In this document: piece by piece, positions 19,213 to 32,210 of the stretch
Layout: every line of letters begins with the position of its first letter
How positions within the stretch are numbered: the first letter of the stretch is position 1
NCBI GenBank assembly: GCA_949128115.1
Contig: CASBRS010000029.1
Location: 1-64,000, forward strand
Direction: 5' to 3'
DNA length: 64,000 nt
DNA from: Anaspis maculata
Taxonomy: Eukaryota > Arthropoda > Insecta > Coleoptera > Scraptiidae
Made by a program: the position numbers and the translations under genes
Notes under the pieces: generated by a model
Seen by the model: only the letters and a program-made list of their open reading frames with translations
What the model was told of the DNA's origin: nothing
Database searches by the model: none

Positions 19213-21790
19213 TCCCGGCCCCCCACGAACTCGGAGGGAAAGTATTGTAATCGTGCAGAAAAAAAGTTTTGGGATTACGCCGGATATATCCATTTTGAGG
19301 TTTTTCAAGACGATTGAGACGATTTCCAGAATGATGTCTGTCCGTATGTGTGTATGTCTGTAATCTTCCACGATAACTGCCGAAACGTTGATCCGATCGA
19401 CTTGAAATTTGGTATGCAGACGTGGTTTCACCCTGGAATGACCGGATTAGTTTTTGGCTGTCATCTGTCAAACAGAAGTGTCACTATCAGAAAATGACAA
19501 TAGCTACATCTCACGGAACTTGACTTGCAATATGTCATTTGAAAGCCCTTGAAGAATTGTATTCAGAACATTCAAAAGTATTTTCCTACCTGCTATCTGT
19601 CAAATTATAAAAAATATCAAAGTCTGGAACTTTGCCATTTATTTATTCAAAATCTATACAACAGATGTGAACCAAACTCGGCAGGAAGCAACATTACCAA
19701 AGAGTAAAACTAATGCTGAAGTTGGAGTTTTCCACCGTTTTCCGGACAAGCGCTATGGATTTTTAAGAATTTTCCTGGCCGATTCCAGCCTCGCTTGCCT
19801 GTTCCTCGATTTTTGGCCTATTCAATTTTTTTAGCAACATAGCAACCAAACCGGTAGGTAACTACGTTTTTGTAACGAATTGTATCAATGTCAAAGTGAC
19901 AACATGAACGCTGTTCTTGGCAGGTTCTCGGTGTTTTCTTTTGTATCTTCTTACATCATTCGAGGCAACAGTGCGAACCGATCCTTTGTGTTGTTTGGGG
20001 CTCCGTAAATCTCCTTGTGTTTTCTGTAGCTTTAGCAACTTCAGTATGCTTATTCCATTGACGAATATGTACAAACTGTAAATGTGTGCAGTTCCCTTAT
20101 TTGATTCGGTACCAGGGCCCCATCCCCATGGTGTCTGCCGTTCAAGGCCCTGCTGGGGCCCCCATCTGTGTCTATCAGATTTTGCCGTTTCAGGCCAGAA
20201 CTGCGGCCTTGTGTCTTCTTGGGTTCGTTGAAGCCCTTTAGGCTCCTGGTGTCTACGGGTGTCTCTTGAAGCCCCACTGAGCCCTCCTCTTTTTTTTTAG
20301 TTTTCAGAACTATCGTGCCATCAGGTGTGTCTCGGACCTAACTTCTTGATGGGCTCGAAGTCTCATTTCACAGGTCACTACTTGGGGGCCCTGAATTGCA
20401 ATTAATTAGAACTCTGCCCCAGGTTTTCAATCCGCGAACTGATTTCCACCAGTTATTTTTCAAACAATAATTTAGGTTGCATCATTAAAGGCAACAGTGC
20501 GCCCCGATTAATTGTGTCTTCAAGTGTTGTTGGTGCTGCGTAAACCCCCTTGTGTGGAACTAGCATTGCATTCTTGAGATATCACAATAGTTAACTACCT
20601 CTAGTTCTATCTTTTGAATTATATCATTATCTTGTACCTACTTCATAATGCGATCGCGCAAATTAAACGGTTCTGCCACGATAACTACCAAATTGTTGAT
20701 CAGATTAAATCGAAATCAGGTACGGAAGCATAAAGTTCAGCCTGGAATGACCTGATTAGACATTGGGAAGATGATTTAGTTTGGAAACCCTCAGATGGCA
20801 CATTGGGTCTGGGCTTGTCTGCCCAAGCTCTAAATTTAAAGATATAGAGTAGAAATTTGACACACAGATGCAGAATGTTCTCAGTCAAGTTTGTGTAATT
20901 TCATCATTATGTCTAAAGTGGAAACAAAAATTTGAATAAGGAACTAGCATTGCATTCTTGAGATATCACAACAGTTAGCTTCCTAGTTCTACCTTTCGAA
21001 ATATTTCACCACCGTGAAAACCTAAGAGCCTGTCACTTGTTCTGTCGGCCCGACAATGGATGCAGGATGCTCGCTAAACGCTCAACTCAATGGAACTTTT
21101 CAACTCAACTCCGCCATTGAGTCCCACTTTCCCGAAGGGACGCTTAGATCAAAATCATTACTGACGTCCCTGGATACCGCCGGGAAAGTTTTGTGTCGCC
21201 CCACAACAGATTTACTTAATATACGATCGCGCAAAATGAACGGTTCTGCCACGATATCTGTGTAATTGTTGGTCCGATCAAATCGGAATCAGGAACGGAA
21301 GCATAATTCAAGTCTGGAATGAGCTGATTGAACTATGGGTGAATAATTCTCACTGGAAGGCCCTCAGATGGCACATTGGGCTTGGACCTGTCTTCCCAAG
21401 CCCTAAATTGAAGATATAGATCTGAAATCTAACACACAGATGCAGTAAGGGTCCTAAATCAAGTTTGCCTAATTTGATCACGATGTCTGAACTAGAAACG
21501 AAAATTTAATAAGGAACCAGCAATGCTTTCTTGAGATTAGCAACAATTAGCTTCCTAGTTCTACCCTTCAGAATATTTCATCACCTTGGAAACCTAACAA
21601 CCTGTTACTTGTTCTGTAGGCCCGACAATGAATGCAGGATGCTTGCTCAACGTCCAACTCAATAAAAAAATTCCATAGATTTCCAAATAGAATTCTCCCC
21701 CTCCCGAAGGGACACTTCGATCAAAATCATTACTGACGTCCCTGGATACCGCCGGGAAAGTTTTGTGTCGCCCCACAACAGATTTTATTT
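19213..21790. repeat. Higher-order repeat unit 1
   Basis: It begins with tcccggcc at 19213 and contains ctgtaatcttccacgataac, ctgtcatctgtcaaacagaa and the 20100-20290 block with gtgtctgccgttcaaggccc. It then contains 572-bp-type subrepeats ending in the box gccgccccacaacagattt-like tgtcgccccacaacaga (21201, 21773). Units 2 and 3 repeat this order. A few short frames in it are shared between units but interrupted and not convincing. Confidence 0.8.
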
Positions 21791-24158
21791 TCCCGGCCCC
21801 ACCAACATGGAGGGAAAGTATTGTAATGGTGCAGAAAAAAAGTTTTGAGATTTCACCGGATATATCCATTTTGAGGTCCCCCAAGTCGATTAAGACCATT
21901 TCCAGAAGATGTCTGTCTGTGGGTGTGTGTGTGTGTGTGTGTGTATGTGATCTTCCACGATAACTGCCGAACCGTTTATCCGATCGATTTGAAATTTGAT
22001 ATGCAGACATGGTTTCGCCCTGGAATGACCGGATTAGTTTTTGGCTGTCATCTGTCAAACAGAAGTGTCACTATCAGCAAATGACAGAAGCTACATCTCA
22101 CGGAACTTGACTTGCGATATGTCATTTGAAAGCCCTTGAAGAACTGTATTCAGAACAGTTAAAAATATTTTCATACCTGTTACCTGTCAAATTATAAAAA
22201 ATATCAAAGTCTGGAACTTTGCCATTTAATTATTCAAAATCTATACGACAGATTTGAACCAAACTCGGCAGGAAGCAACACTACCAAAGAATCAAACTAA
22301 TGCTGAAGTTGGAGTTTCCCACCGTTTTCCGGACAAGCGCTATGAATTTTTAAAAATTTTCCTAGCCGATTCCAGCCTCGCTTGCCTGTTCCTTGATTTT
22401 TGGCCTATTTAATTTTCTTAGCAACATAGCAACCAAACCGGTAGGTAACTACGGTTTTGTTAGGAATCGTATCAATGTCAAAGTGACAACATGAACGCTG
22501 TTCTCGGCAGGTTCTCGGTGTTTTCTGTTGTATCTTCTTGCATCATTTGAGGCAACAGTGCGAACCGATCCTTTGTGTTGTTTGGGGCTCCGTAAACCCC
22601 CTTGTGTTTTCTGTAGCTTTAGCAACTTCAGTATGCCCATTCCATTGACGTATATGTACAAACTGTAATGTGTGCAGTTCCCTTATTTGATTCGGTACCA
22701 GGGCCCAATCCCCATGGTGTCTGCCGTTCAAGGCCCTGATGGGGCCCCCATCTGTGTCTATCAGATTTTGCCGTTTCAGGCCAAAACTGCGGCCTTGTGT
22801 CTTCTTGGGTTCGTTGAAGCCCTCTAGGCTCCTGGTGTCTACGGGTGTCTCTTGAAGCCCCACTGAACCCCCTTTTTTTTTAGTTTTCAGAACTATCGTG
22901 CCTTCAGGTGTGGTTCGGACCTAACTTCTTGATGGGCTCGAAGTCTCATTTCAGAGGTCACCACTTGGGGGCCCTGAATTGCACTTAATTAGAACTCTGC
23001 CCCAGGTTTTCAATCCGCGACTGATTTTCACCGGTTATTTTTCAAACAATAATCTAGGTTGCATCATTAAAGACAACAGTGCGCCCCGATTAATTGTGTC
23101 TTCAGGTGTTGTTTGGGGCTGCGTAAACCCCTTTGTGTGGAACTAGCATTGCATTCTTGAGATATCACAACAGTTAACTACCTCTAGCTCCAATCAAATC
23201 AAAATCAGGTACGAAAACATAAGGTCAGCCTGGAATGACCTGATTAGTTTTTGGATAGATGATTTCGATCGGGAGTCCTCAAGGGACACATTGGGTCTGG
23301 GCTTGTCTGGATACAGCATTGCATTCTCCAAATTCGCAACAATTGTCTTCCTAGTTCTACCTTTCGAAGTATTTTATCACTATGGAAACCTAAGAACCTG
23401 TCACTTATTTTGTAGGCCCAACAATGGATGCAGAATGATCGCATAACGCACAACTCACTAGAACTTTTTCAATCAACTTTTCAATTAAATCCAACTTCCC
23501 CGAAGGGACGCTTAAATCAAACTCATTACTGACGTCCCTGAATACCGCCGGGAAAGTTTTGTGTCGCCCCACAACAGATTTACTTAATATACGATCGCGC
23601 AAAATGAACGGTTCTGCCACGATATCTGTGAAATTGTTGGTCCGATCAAATCGGAATCAGGAACGGAAGCATAATTCAAGTCTGGAATGAGCTGATTGAA
23701 CTATGGGTAAATAATTCTCACTGGAAGGCCCTCAGATGGCACATTGGGCTTGGACCTGTCTTCCCAAGCCCTAAATTGAAGATATAGATCTGAAATCTAA
23801 CACACAGATGCAGTAAGGGTCCTAAATCAAGTATGCCTAATTTGATCACGATGTCTGAACTGGAAACAAAAATTTAATAAGGAACCAGCAATGCTTTCTT
23901 GAGATTAGCAACAATTAGCTTCCTAGTTCTACCTTTCAAAATATTTCATCACCTTGGAAACCTAACAACCTGTTACTTGTTCTGTAGGCCCGACAATGGA
24001 TGCAGGATGCTTGCTCAACGCCTAACTCAATAAAAAAATTCCATAGATTTCCAAATAGAATTCTCCCCCTCCCGAAGGGACACTTCGATCAAAATCATTA
24101 CTGACGTCCCTGGATACCGCCGGGAAAGTTTTGTGTCGCCCCACAACAGATTTTACTT
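21791..24158. repeat. Higher-order repeat unit 2
   Basis: Starts 2578 bp after unit 1 and 2368 bp before unit 3, with the same internal order. Subrepeat boxes (ccacaacaga) are at 23569 and 24141, 572 bp apart. A (gt)n run at about 21923-21947 interrupts the start of this unit. Confidence 0.8.
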
Positions 24159-27100
24159 TCCCGGCCCCCCACGAACTCGGAGGGAAAGTATTGTAATCGT
24201 GCAGAAAAAAAGTTTTGAGATTACGCCGGATATATCTATTTTGAGGTTTTTCAAGACGATTCAGACAATTTCCAGAATGATGTCTGTCCGTGAGTCTGTA
24301 TGTCTGTAATCTTCCACGATAACTGCCGAAACGTTGATCCGATCGACTTGAAACTTGGTATGCAGACGGGGTTTCACCCTGGAATGACCGGATTAGTTTT
24401 TGGCTGTCATCTGTCAAACAGAAGTGTCACTATCAGAAAATGACAGAAGCTACATCTCACGAAACTTGACTTGCAATATGTCATTCGAAAGCCCTTGAAA
24501 AACTGTATTCAGAACAATTGAAAATATTCCCCTATCTGTTATCTGTCAAATTATAAAAAATGCCGAAGTCTGGAGCTTTGTCATTTAATTATTCAAAATC
24601 TATACGACAGATTTGAACCAAACTTGGCAGGAAGCAACATTACCAAAGAATCAAACTAATGCTGAAGTTGGAGTTTCCCATCATTCACCAGCCGAGCGCT
24701 ATGAATTTTCAAAGTTTGGCCTGGCCGAATTCAGCCGGGCTTGTCTGTTGCTCGAGCTTTGGCCTATTCAATTTTCTTAGCAACCAGACCGGTACGTTTC
24801 TGTTACATTGACGTATCCATCGTGATCCCTGGTATCTATGTCAAAGTGACAAAATAATTATGGATACCTACAGGCAGATCTCGGTGTGTTTTCTTTTATC
24901 GTTTAAGACAACAGTGTGCTCCGATCCTTTGTGTCTTCAAGTATCGTTTTGGGGGGCTCCGTGAACCCCCTTGTGTTTTCTGCAGCTTTAGCAACTCCAG
25001 TATGCCCATCCCGTTTTGGCGTATACCTATGTTCAATCTCGAATGTGTCCAGTTCCCTTGTATGATTCGGTACCAGGGCCCCATGTTTTCTTACTACCGT
25101 TCAAAGCCCTGATGGGGCCCCCACTTGTGACAATCAGATTTTGCCGTTCCAGGCCAAGCGACGCCGTTATGTCTTCTTGGGTTGGTTGAAGCTCTATGGT
25201 GTCTACGGGTGTCTCATGGAGTCCCACTGAGCTCCTCTCTCGTCTTTTCAGTCTTGAAAACTATTGTGCCGTCAGGTGTGTTCCGGACCTGCCCTTTTTA
25301 AGGGCTCGAAGTCTCATTCCACATGTCGTTTGGGGCCCTGAAGTTCAAATAATAAGAACTCCCGCCAGGTATTCTATACCCGTGAACCGATTTTCACCAA
25401 ATATTTTTTTAACAATCGGTAATTGGTTCTTGGATATTCTCCAACGATTTTTCGTCCAATCTTCTAAATTATTTTGGTTGAAAAACAACCGTCTCTCTAT
25501 GGAACTAAATGTTCTGATGGATGAGGTTCTACAGCGCCTTGAACCTTGAACCGCAGTGCTTTATTGTGATGTGTGTATCCGAGTTAGTTTTTCTGGATGG
25601 TCGCTGGACTTGATCGATTTTTTCTTCAGTTTCACAATCATTTGATATGTAATCGTGCAGATTGAACTGTTCTGCCAACAACTGTCCAACAATGATTGCA
25701 GAATGCCGTCGCTCGGCTTGTCTACCCAAGCTCTAAATTGAAGATATAGGGTTGAAATTTGACACAAAGATGCGATGCAGTAAAAGTCCTTATCAAGTTT
25801 GTGTAATTTTATCATCATATCTAAAGTAGAAACAAAAATTTTAATACGAGACTAGCATTGCATTCTTGAGATATCATACAACAGTGAACTACCTAGTTCT
25901 GCCTTTGGATTAAGTATTTCATCACCTTGGACCTAACCTGTCATTTGTTCTGCCCGCTTAACAATGGATGCAGGATGCTTGCTAAACGCTCAACTCAATA
26001 GAATTTTTCCATCAATTTTTAAATCGATTCCTCCCCCTCCCGAAGGGACACTTCGATCAAAATCATTACTGACGTCTCTGGATACCGCCGGGAAAGTTTT
26101 GTGTCGCCCCACAACAGATTTACTCAATATACGATCGCGCAAAATGAACGGTTCTGCCACGATATCTGTGAAATTGTTGGTCCGATCAAATCGGAATCAG
26201 GAACGGAAGCATAATTCAAGTCTGGAATGAGCTGATTGAACTATGGGTAAATAATTCTCACTGGAAGGCCCTCAAATGGCACATTGGGCTTGGACCTGTC
26301 TTCCCAAGCCCTAAATTGAAGATATAGATCTGAAATCTAACACACAGATGCAGTAAGGGTCCTAAATCAAGTATGCCTAATTTGATCACGATGTCTGAAC
26401 TAGAAACAAAAATTTAATAAGGAACCAGCAATGCTTTCTTGAGATTAGCAACAATTAGCTTCCTAGTTCTACCTTTCAAAATATTCCATCACCTTGGAAA
26501 CCTAACAACCTGTTACTTGTTCTGTAGGCCCGACAATGGATGCAGGATGCTTGCTCAACTTCTAACTCAATAAAAAAATTCCATAGATTTCCAAATAGAA
26601 TTCTCCCCCTCCCGAAGGGACACTTCGATCAAAATCATTACTGACGTCCCTGGATACCGCCGGGAAAGTTTTGTGTCGCCCCACAACAGATTTACTTAAT
26701 ATACGATCGCGCAAAATGAACGGTTCTGCCACGATATCTGTGTAATTGTTGGTCCGATCGAATCGGAATCAGGAACGGAAGCATAATTCAAGTCTGGAAT
26801 GAGCTGATTGAACTATGGGTAAATAATTCTCACTGGAAGGCCCTCAGATGGCACATTGGGCTTGGACCTGTCTTCCCAAGCCCTAAATTGAAGATATAGA
26901 TCTGAAATCTAACACACAGATGCAGTAAGGGTCCTAAATCAAGTTTGCCTAATTTGATCACGATGTCTGAACTAGAAACGAAAATTTAATAAGGAACCAG
27001 CAATGCTTTCTTGAGATTAGCAACAATTAGCTTCCTAGTTCTACCTTTCAAAATATTTCATCACCTTGGAAACCTAACAACCTGTTACTTGTTCTGTAGG

Positions 27101-27607
27101 CCCGACAATGGATGCAGGATGCTTGCTCAACGCCTAACTCAATAAAAAAATTCCATAGATTTCTAAATAGAATTCTCCCCCTCCCGAAGGGACACTTCGA
27201 TCAAAATCATTACTGACGTCCCTGGATACCGCCGGGAAAGTTTTGTGTCGCCCCACAACATACTTCATAATGCGATCGCGCAAATGAAACGGTTCTGCCA
27301 CGATAACTACCAAATTGTTGATCGGATTAAATCGAAATCAGGTACGAAAGCGTAAGTTCAGCCTGGAATGACCTGATTAGACTTTGGGTGAATGATTTTG
27401 ATCGAAAGTCCTCAGGTGCCACATTGGGTTTGGGCTTGTCTGCCCAAGCTCTAAATTGAAGATAATAGAGTTGAAATTTGACACACAGATGTAGAAAGTT
27501 TTCCATCAAGTTTGTGTAATTTCGTCATCATGTCTGAAGTAGAAACAAAAATTTCAATGAGGAACCTGCATTGCATTCTTCAGATTCCGCAACAATAAGC
27601 TTCCTAG
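24159..27607. repeat. Higher-order repeat unit 3 with extra 572-bp subrepeats
   Basis: Boxes at 26109, 26681 and 27253 are spaced exactly 572 bp apart. This unit therefore carries at least one additional subrepeat. Its last subrepeat is cut by the foldback insertion at 27608. Confidence 0.8.
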
Positions 27608-30135
27608 TAGTCCGGCGGCTTAGTAGATGAATCATGCACTTTGTGCCGAAGCTAATTTAATTTTATTTTTGTGAAACATGGTTAAGAATGAAAGTTTTGA
27701 GGGGTGGAGCCATTCTCAATTTTTACCAGGGGGGGAGGGGGAGGGGATTGTTCTGGCTTTTTGAGGGCTCTTTGGACCTTTTCTTTTGCACTCGATGTTG
27801 TAAGCGGAAGCATGGTGTTTTCCAGATCTGTGATAGATCAGGATTTTTTCAAGTGGTGTCGGCACTCCCTTCCCTCTTGGGAAGGGGCTGGGGGGCTCAA
27901 GCTGACACATGTGACCGATTTCCACTTTTTCTTTGATTTCGAACCAATATCGGCAAGTTTGGTATTGTTTCCGATTAAATCACATCTTCTGAACTCAACC
28001 ATGACTCAAAAAAATCGATAGCGACAAGTTTAAACAAGTTGTGCAGAGAATATCATGTTTTTTTGTGCTCCTATTTGAAAACATTTTTTGGGGGTGTTTG
28101 AGACATTTGTGGTTGCATTTCATTCCAGGTCTATTATTTTGCGCCTAAGGAACGTATTTTAGCAAAGTCATTTGTTTTTGTGAGGAAATAAAAAAGTAAA
28201 TATGTAAACTTGTTTTGAGTAAATTTTTTCATAATTCAACAACGTCTGAAAGGTTATAAAAGTTCATAATTGTGGTATTTAGTGTTCTTAAGGAGTTCTG
28301 CGGGTTGGTAAGAAACCATAATCCCAAAGGGCGAGAACCTTGATGGGGACGTAGAAACTGGGGGCGAGAGGGGTGAAAATTTTTACTCAAAATTTATGAG
28401 CGGGCTAGAAACAATCTTTGTTCTGTTTTTCTGTTTCTGTTTTATTTCGCTAAAATTGATCTTAAATAAAACTCAAGGGGTAGGGGGGGGGAGAATCTTT
28501 CAATTTTGGGCTTAGTGACTATTCAAAGATCGTTACTGCAGCAGCACTAGCGGCAGTAGCTTGAATTTTGCGTGGGTTTTGCAGGGATGATTGGACATTT
28601 CCACTAGGTCTGTGGACCATCGAACCCTCGAGCAGGAAAGGAAGTAAAGAGATACGTTCGGCCTTTTAAGCCTCATCAGTGAGGGAAGAATCTCCAAGCA
28701 AGGATGCTCGAGTATGACGCGAGAATCAAGCTCTGGATTAAAAAAAAACTGCCGAACCTCTCATCTGAATTTCTCACCTCTCCCAATCAATGAAGAATGG
28801 GAATGCCCCCTCCCTCCCCTATCAAAATCCTCCTACTAGATGACATATCATACAAACCTTTTGCCTCCTATGTTGATATATGTTACAGCAAAAGTAGCCA
28901 TCAAGGTCGAAATAAGAAAATCTCTTCCCCTACTACCCCCTTCAAGAAGATGAGAGTGATTACAACAAAAACAGCTAGCAAGCCCAAAAGTAATCCCCTC
29001 CCCTTGAGATTGATGTGAGCCCAATTTCACAAACAAACTCTAATAAGATCATGAAATCAGAAATCATGAAAAAATTGTCTCTTTATAAATTGCCTGTTCA
29101 TAAATTATGAGTCCCTGCTTGAGCGTTCGATGGTGCACAGACCTGGTGGAAAAATGTCCCATCACCCTCGCAAAATTTGGGTTGCTGCTGTTGCAATGCC
29201 ATTTTTCAATAGTCACCAAGCCCAAAATTGAATCCCCCCTTTTGAGTTTGGTTCAAGACCAATTTCACGGAAATAAATAGGAACAGAAACCGTGAAAAGA
29301 TTGTTTCTAGCCCGCTCATAAATTATGAATAAAATATTTCACCCCCCTCCCCCTAAGATTCTACACCCCCATCAAGAGCGGCTCCCGCCCTTTGGGATTA
29401 CGGTTTCTTTCCACCCCCGCAGGACTCTTCAAGAAGACCACAGACCACAACTATAAACTTTCATAACCTTTCAGACGTTGTTGGTGAATTATCAAAAAAT
29501 TTGCTCAAATCAAGTTTACAAAACATTTTTTAATTTTTTTTCCAAAACAAGAGACTGTGCTAAAATACGTTCCTCAGGCTCAAAATGGTTCAAAATAATA
29601 GACCTGAAATGGAATTCAATCACAAATGTCTAAAACACCCCCAAAAAAATGTTTTCAAATAGGAGCACAAAAAACATGATATTCTATCCACAACTTGTTT
29701 AAACTTGTCGCTATCGATTTTTTTGAGTCATGGTTGAGTTCAGAAGATGTGATTTGGTCGGAAACGATACCAAACTTGCCGATATTGGTTCGAAATCAAA
29801 GAAAAAGTGAAAATCGGCCACATGTGTCAACTTGAGCCCCCCAGCTCCCTCCCAAGAGGGGAAGGGGGTGGCTACATCACCTTAAAAAATCCAGATATAT
29901 CACTGATCAAGAAAACACCTTGCTTTCGCTTACAACATCGAGTGCAAAAGAAAAGGTCCAAAAAGCCCTCAAAAAGCCAGAGCAACCCCCTCCCCCTCCC
30001 CCCCTGGTAAAAATTGAGAATGGCTCCACCCCTCAAAACGTTCATTCTCAATCATATTTCACAAAAATAAAATAAAATTGGCTTCGGCACAAAATGCAGA
30101 ATCCATTTTAAATATGGCTTTAAGCCGCCGGACTA
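27608..30135. mobile_element. Foldback element with TAGTCC ends (2528 bp, TSD TAG)
   Basis: The ends tagtccggcggctta and taagccgccggacta are inverted repeats, flanked by TAG (27605-27607 and 30136-30138). The arms stay complementary for about 850-900 bp each (27608-28500 and 29240-30135), with a loop of about 700 bp. Related array copies read ttcctagttct across the site, which is the empty target. No transposase is visible, so it must be mobilised in trans. The arms contain long G or C runs. Interior sequence is unmatched in the window. Confidence 0.85.
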
Positions 30136-31805
30136 TAGTTCTTCATACATTACGAAATATTTCATCACCTTGGAAACCTAAGAACCTGTCATTTGTTGTG
30201 TTGGCCCGACAATGGATGCAGGATGCTCGCTGAATGCTCAACTCACTATAACTTTTTCAATCAACTTCTCAATTAAATCCCACTTTCCCGAAGGGACGCC
30301 TGAATCATAATCATTACTGACGTCCCTGGATACTGCCGGGAAAGTTTTGTGTCGCCCCACAACAGATTTGTAATGATGCAGGATGCAGGAAAAACGTTCT
30401 GACACGATAGCTGCCGAACCGATGGTCTGATCGACTTGAAATTTGGTATACAGACAGGGTCTTGCTGTTAAATGAGCTGATTAGTTTTTGGTTGTCATCT
30501 GTCAAACGGAAGTGTCACTATCAAAAAATGACAGAAGCCATATCTCACAGATTTTGACTTGCAAACTGCCGTTTGAAAGCCCATGAAAAACTGTATTCAG
30601 AACAGTTAAAAATTGTGCCTTGTCTGTCATCTGTCAAAAAATAAAAAATGTCAAAGTTCAGAACTTTACCATTCAATTATTCAAAATCTATCCGATGAAT
30701 TGGGACCAAATTTGGCAGGAAGCAACAAAACATAAGAGTCAAATTAAGTCTGCAGTTGCAATTTCCCACTATTTTTCCATCGGGCGTTATGAATTTTCAA
30801 AATTTCTCCTAGCCGTTGCCACTCGAGAGAACGACTCACCCGGATTTCCACCAGGATGACTCGCTTTTGATGCAGCACTCCACTCAAAAATTCATTCCTG
30901 CACGAGGATCGACTTTTTTTCGAAAAATTTCGACTGATATCGGAAGTAGATTGAACTGGGCGTCTTGTGGATATATTTTTCAAATCGACACAGCTCCGGT
31001 TTTCCGACGGTAATTTTTTCAATAACAAATTTACATATTCCGTGGATTTGAAAAAACTGCAGCGTAAACTTCAACATGCGGTGAGCCACACGAAATATTC
31101 ATTTTAGGTGCAGACATGCTGCGAATGAAAGTTGGAGAAAAGACTGAATTAATTTTTGGAGCAAAAATTTTCAAAATCGGACAAACGGTTTTCAAGTTTT
31201 CCTCTCTGGAAAAACTGGAAATTTTCCTACTTTTTATTCCGTGAACAGATTTCTACCATTTGTTTTTGAAGAATAGATAACTGGTTCTTGAACATTTTTC
31301 AATAAATTCTCTACAATTTCCCGGGAATTTTCCTACTGAAAATATAAAGCCGCTCATGCGATCGTGCAAATTGAGAGGTTCTGCCCCGATAATTACCGAG
31401 TTATTGATTCGATCAAATCGAAATCAGGTACGAAAGCATAGGTTCAGCCTGGAATGACCTGATTAGATTTTAGGTAGATGATTTTGATCGGAAGCCTTCA
31501 GGTAGCACATTGGGTCTGGACTTGTCTGGATTAAGCATTGCATTTTTCAAATTTCGCAACAATTGTCTTCTTCCTAGTTCTACCTTTCGAAATATTCATC
31601 ACCATGGAAACCTAAGAACCTGTCACTTGTTCTGTAGGCCCAACAATGGATGCAGAATGATCGCGTAACACACAACTGAGTAAAATGTTTTCATCAATTT
31701 CCGAATTAAGTCCCACCTTCCCGAAGGGACACTTCGATCAAAACCATTACTGACGTACCTGGATACCGCCGGGAAAGTTTTGTGTCGCCCCACAACAGAT
31801 TTCCT
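30136..31805. repeat. Continuation of the higher-order array
   Basis: The box ccacaacaga at 30357 is 573 bp after the 27253 box once the 2531 bp of foldback plus duplication are removed. A divergent stretch (30380-31330) includes the cgataactgcc/gtcatctgtcaaac block and a segment that is inverted and repeated at 44700-45000. The last box is at 31790. Confidence 0.75.
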
Positions 31806-31924
31806 TTTTTGCAATAACACTATATTTTTGAGCGAACAAAAATTTGTTGTTTCAAACCGTGCTCATACCGTGCTCCTTGTGAACTATACCTACGCATCCA
31901 GAGAACACCAAATCGGAGAAGTTC

Positions 31925-32210
31925 CGTTTGGAATCTGTTGTCGTTAGGTTGAAATCTGTTTTCATAAGGATGAAATCTGTTTTCATGAGGTTGAAATTGA
32001 TTTTCCACTATGATGAAATCTTTTTTCGTGAGGTTGAAATCTGTTTTCATGAGGTTGAAATTGATTTTCCACTAGGATCAAATCTGTTTTCATGAGGGTG
32101 AATTCTGTTTTCATGAGGATGAATTCTGTTTTCATAAGGATGAATTCTGTTTTCATGAGGATTAAATCTGTTTTCATGAGAATGAAATCTGTTTACATAA
32201 GGATGGAATA
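31925..32210. repeat. 21-bp minisatellite
   Basis: About 13 copies of a unit like atgaattctgttttcatgagg. The 21-bp period is a multiple of three, so the minus strand reads as a 7-residue peptide repeat (MKTEFIL). I take this as a by-product of the period, not as a gene. Confidence 0.85.

Noticed and set aside
28600..28760. Possible tRNA-derived SINE in the foldback loop (ttcggccttttaagcc)
   Set aside because: No proper A and B box pair and no cloverleaf that I can fold by eye.
19213..31805. CRISPR-like direct repeats
   Set aside because: Repeats are hundreds of bases long, diverged and without unique short spacers, and the DNA is eukaryotic.
31820..32177. Minus-strand repetitive peptide frame
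   Set aside because: Produced by the 21-bp minisatellite; the period keeps it open.
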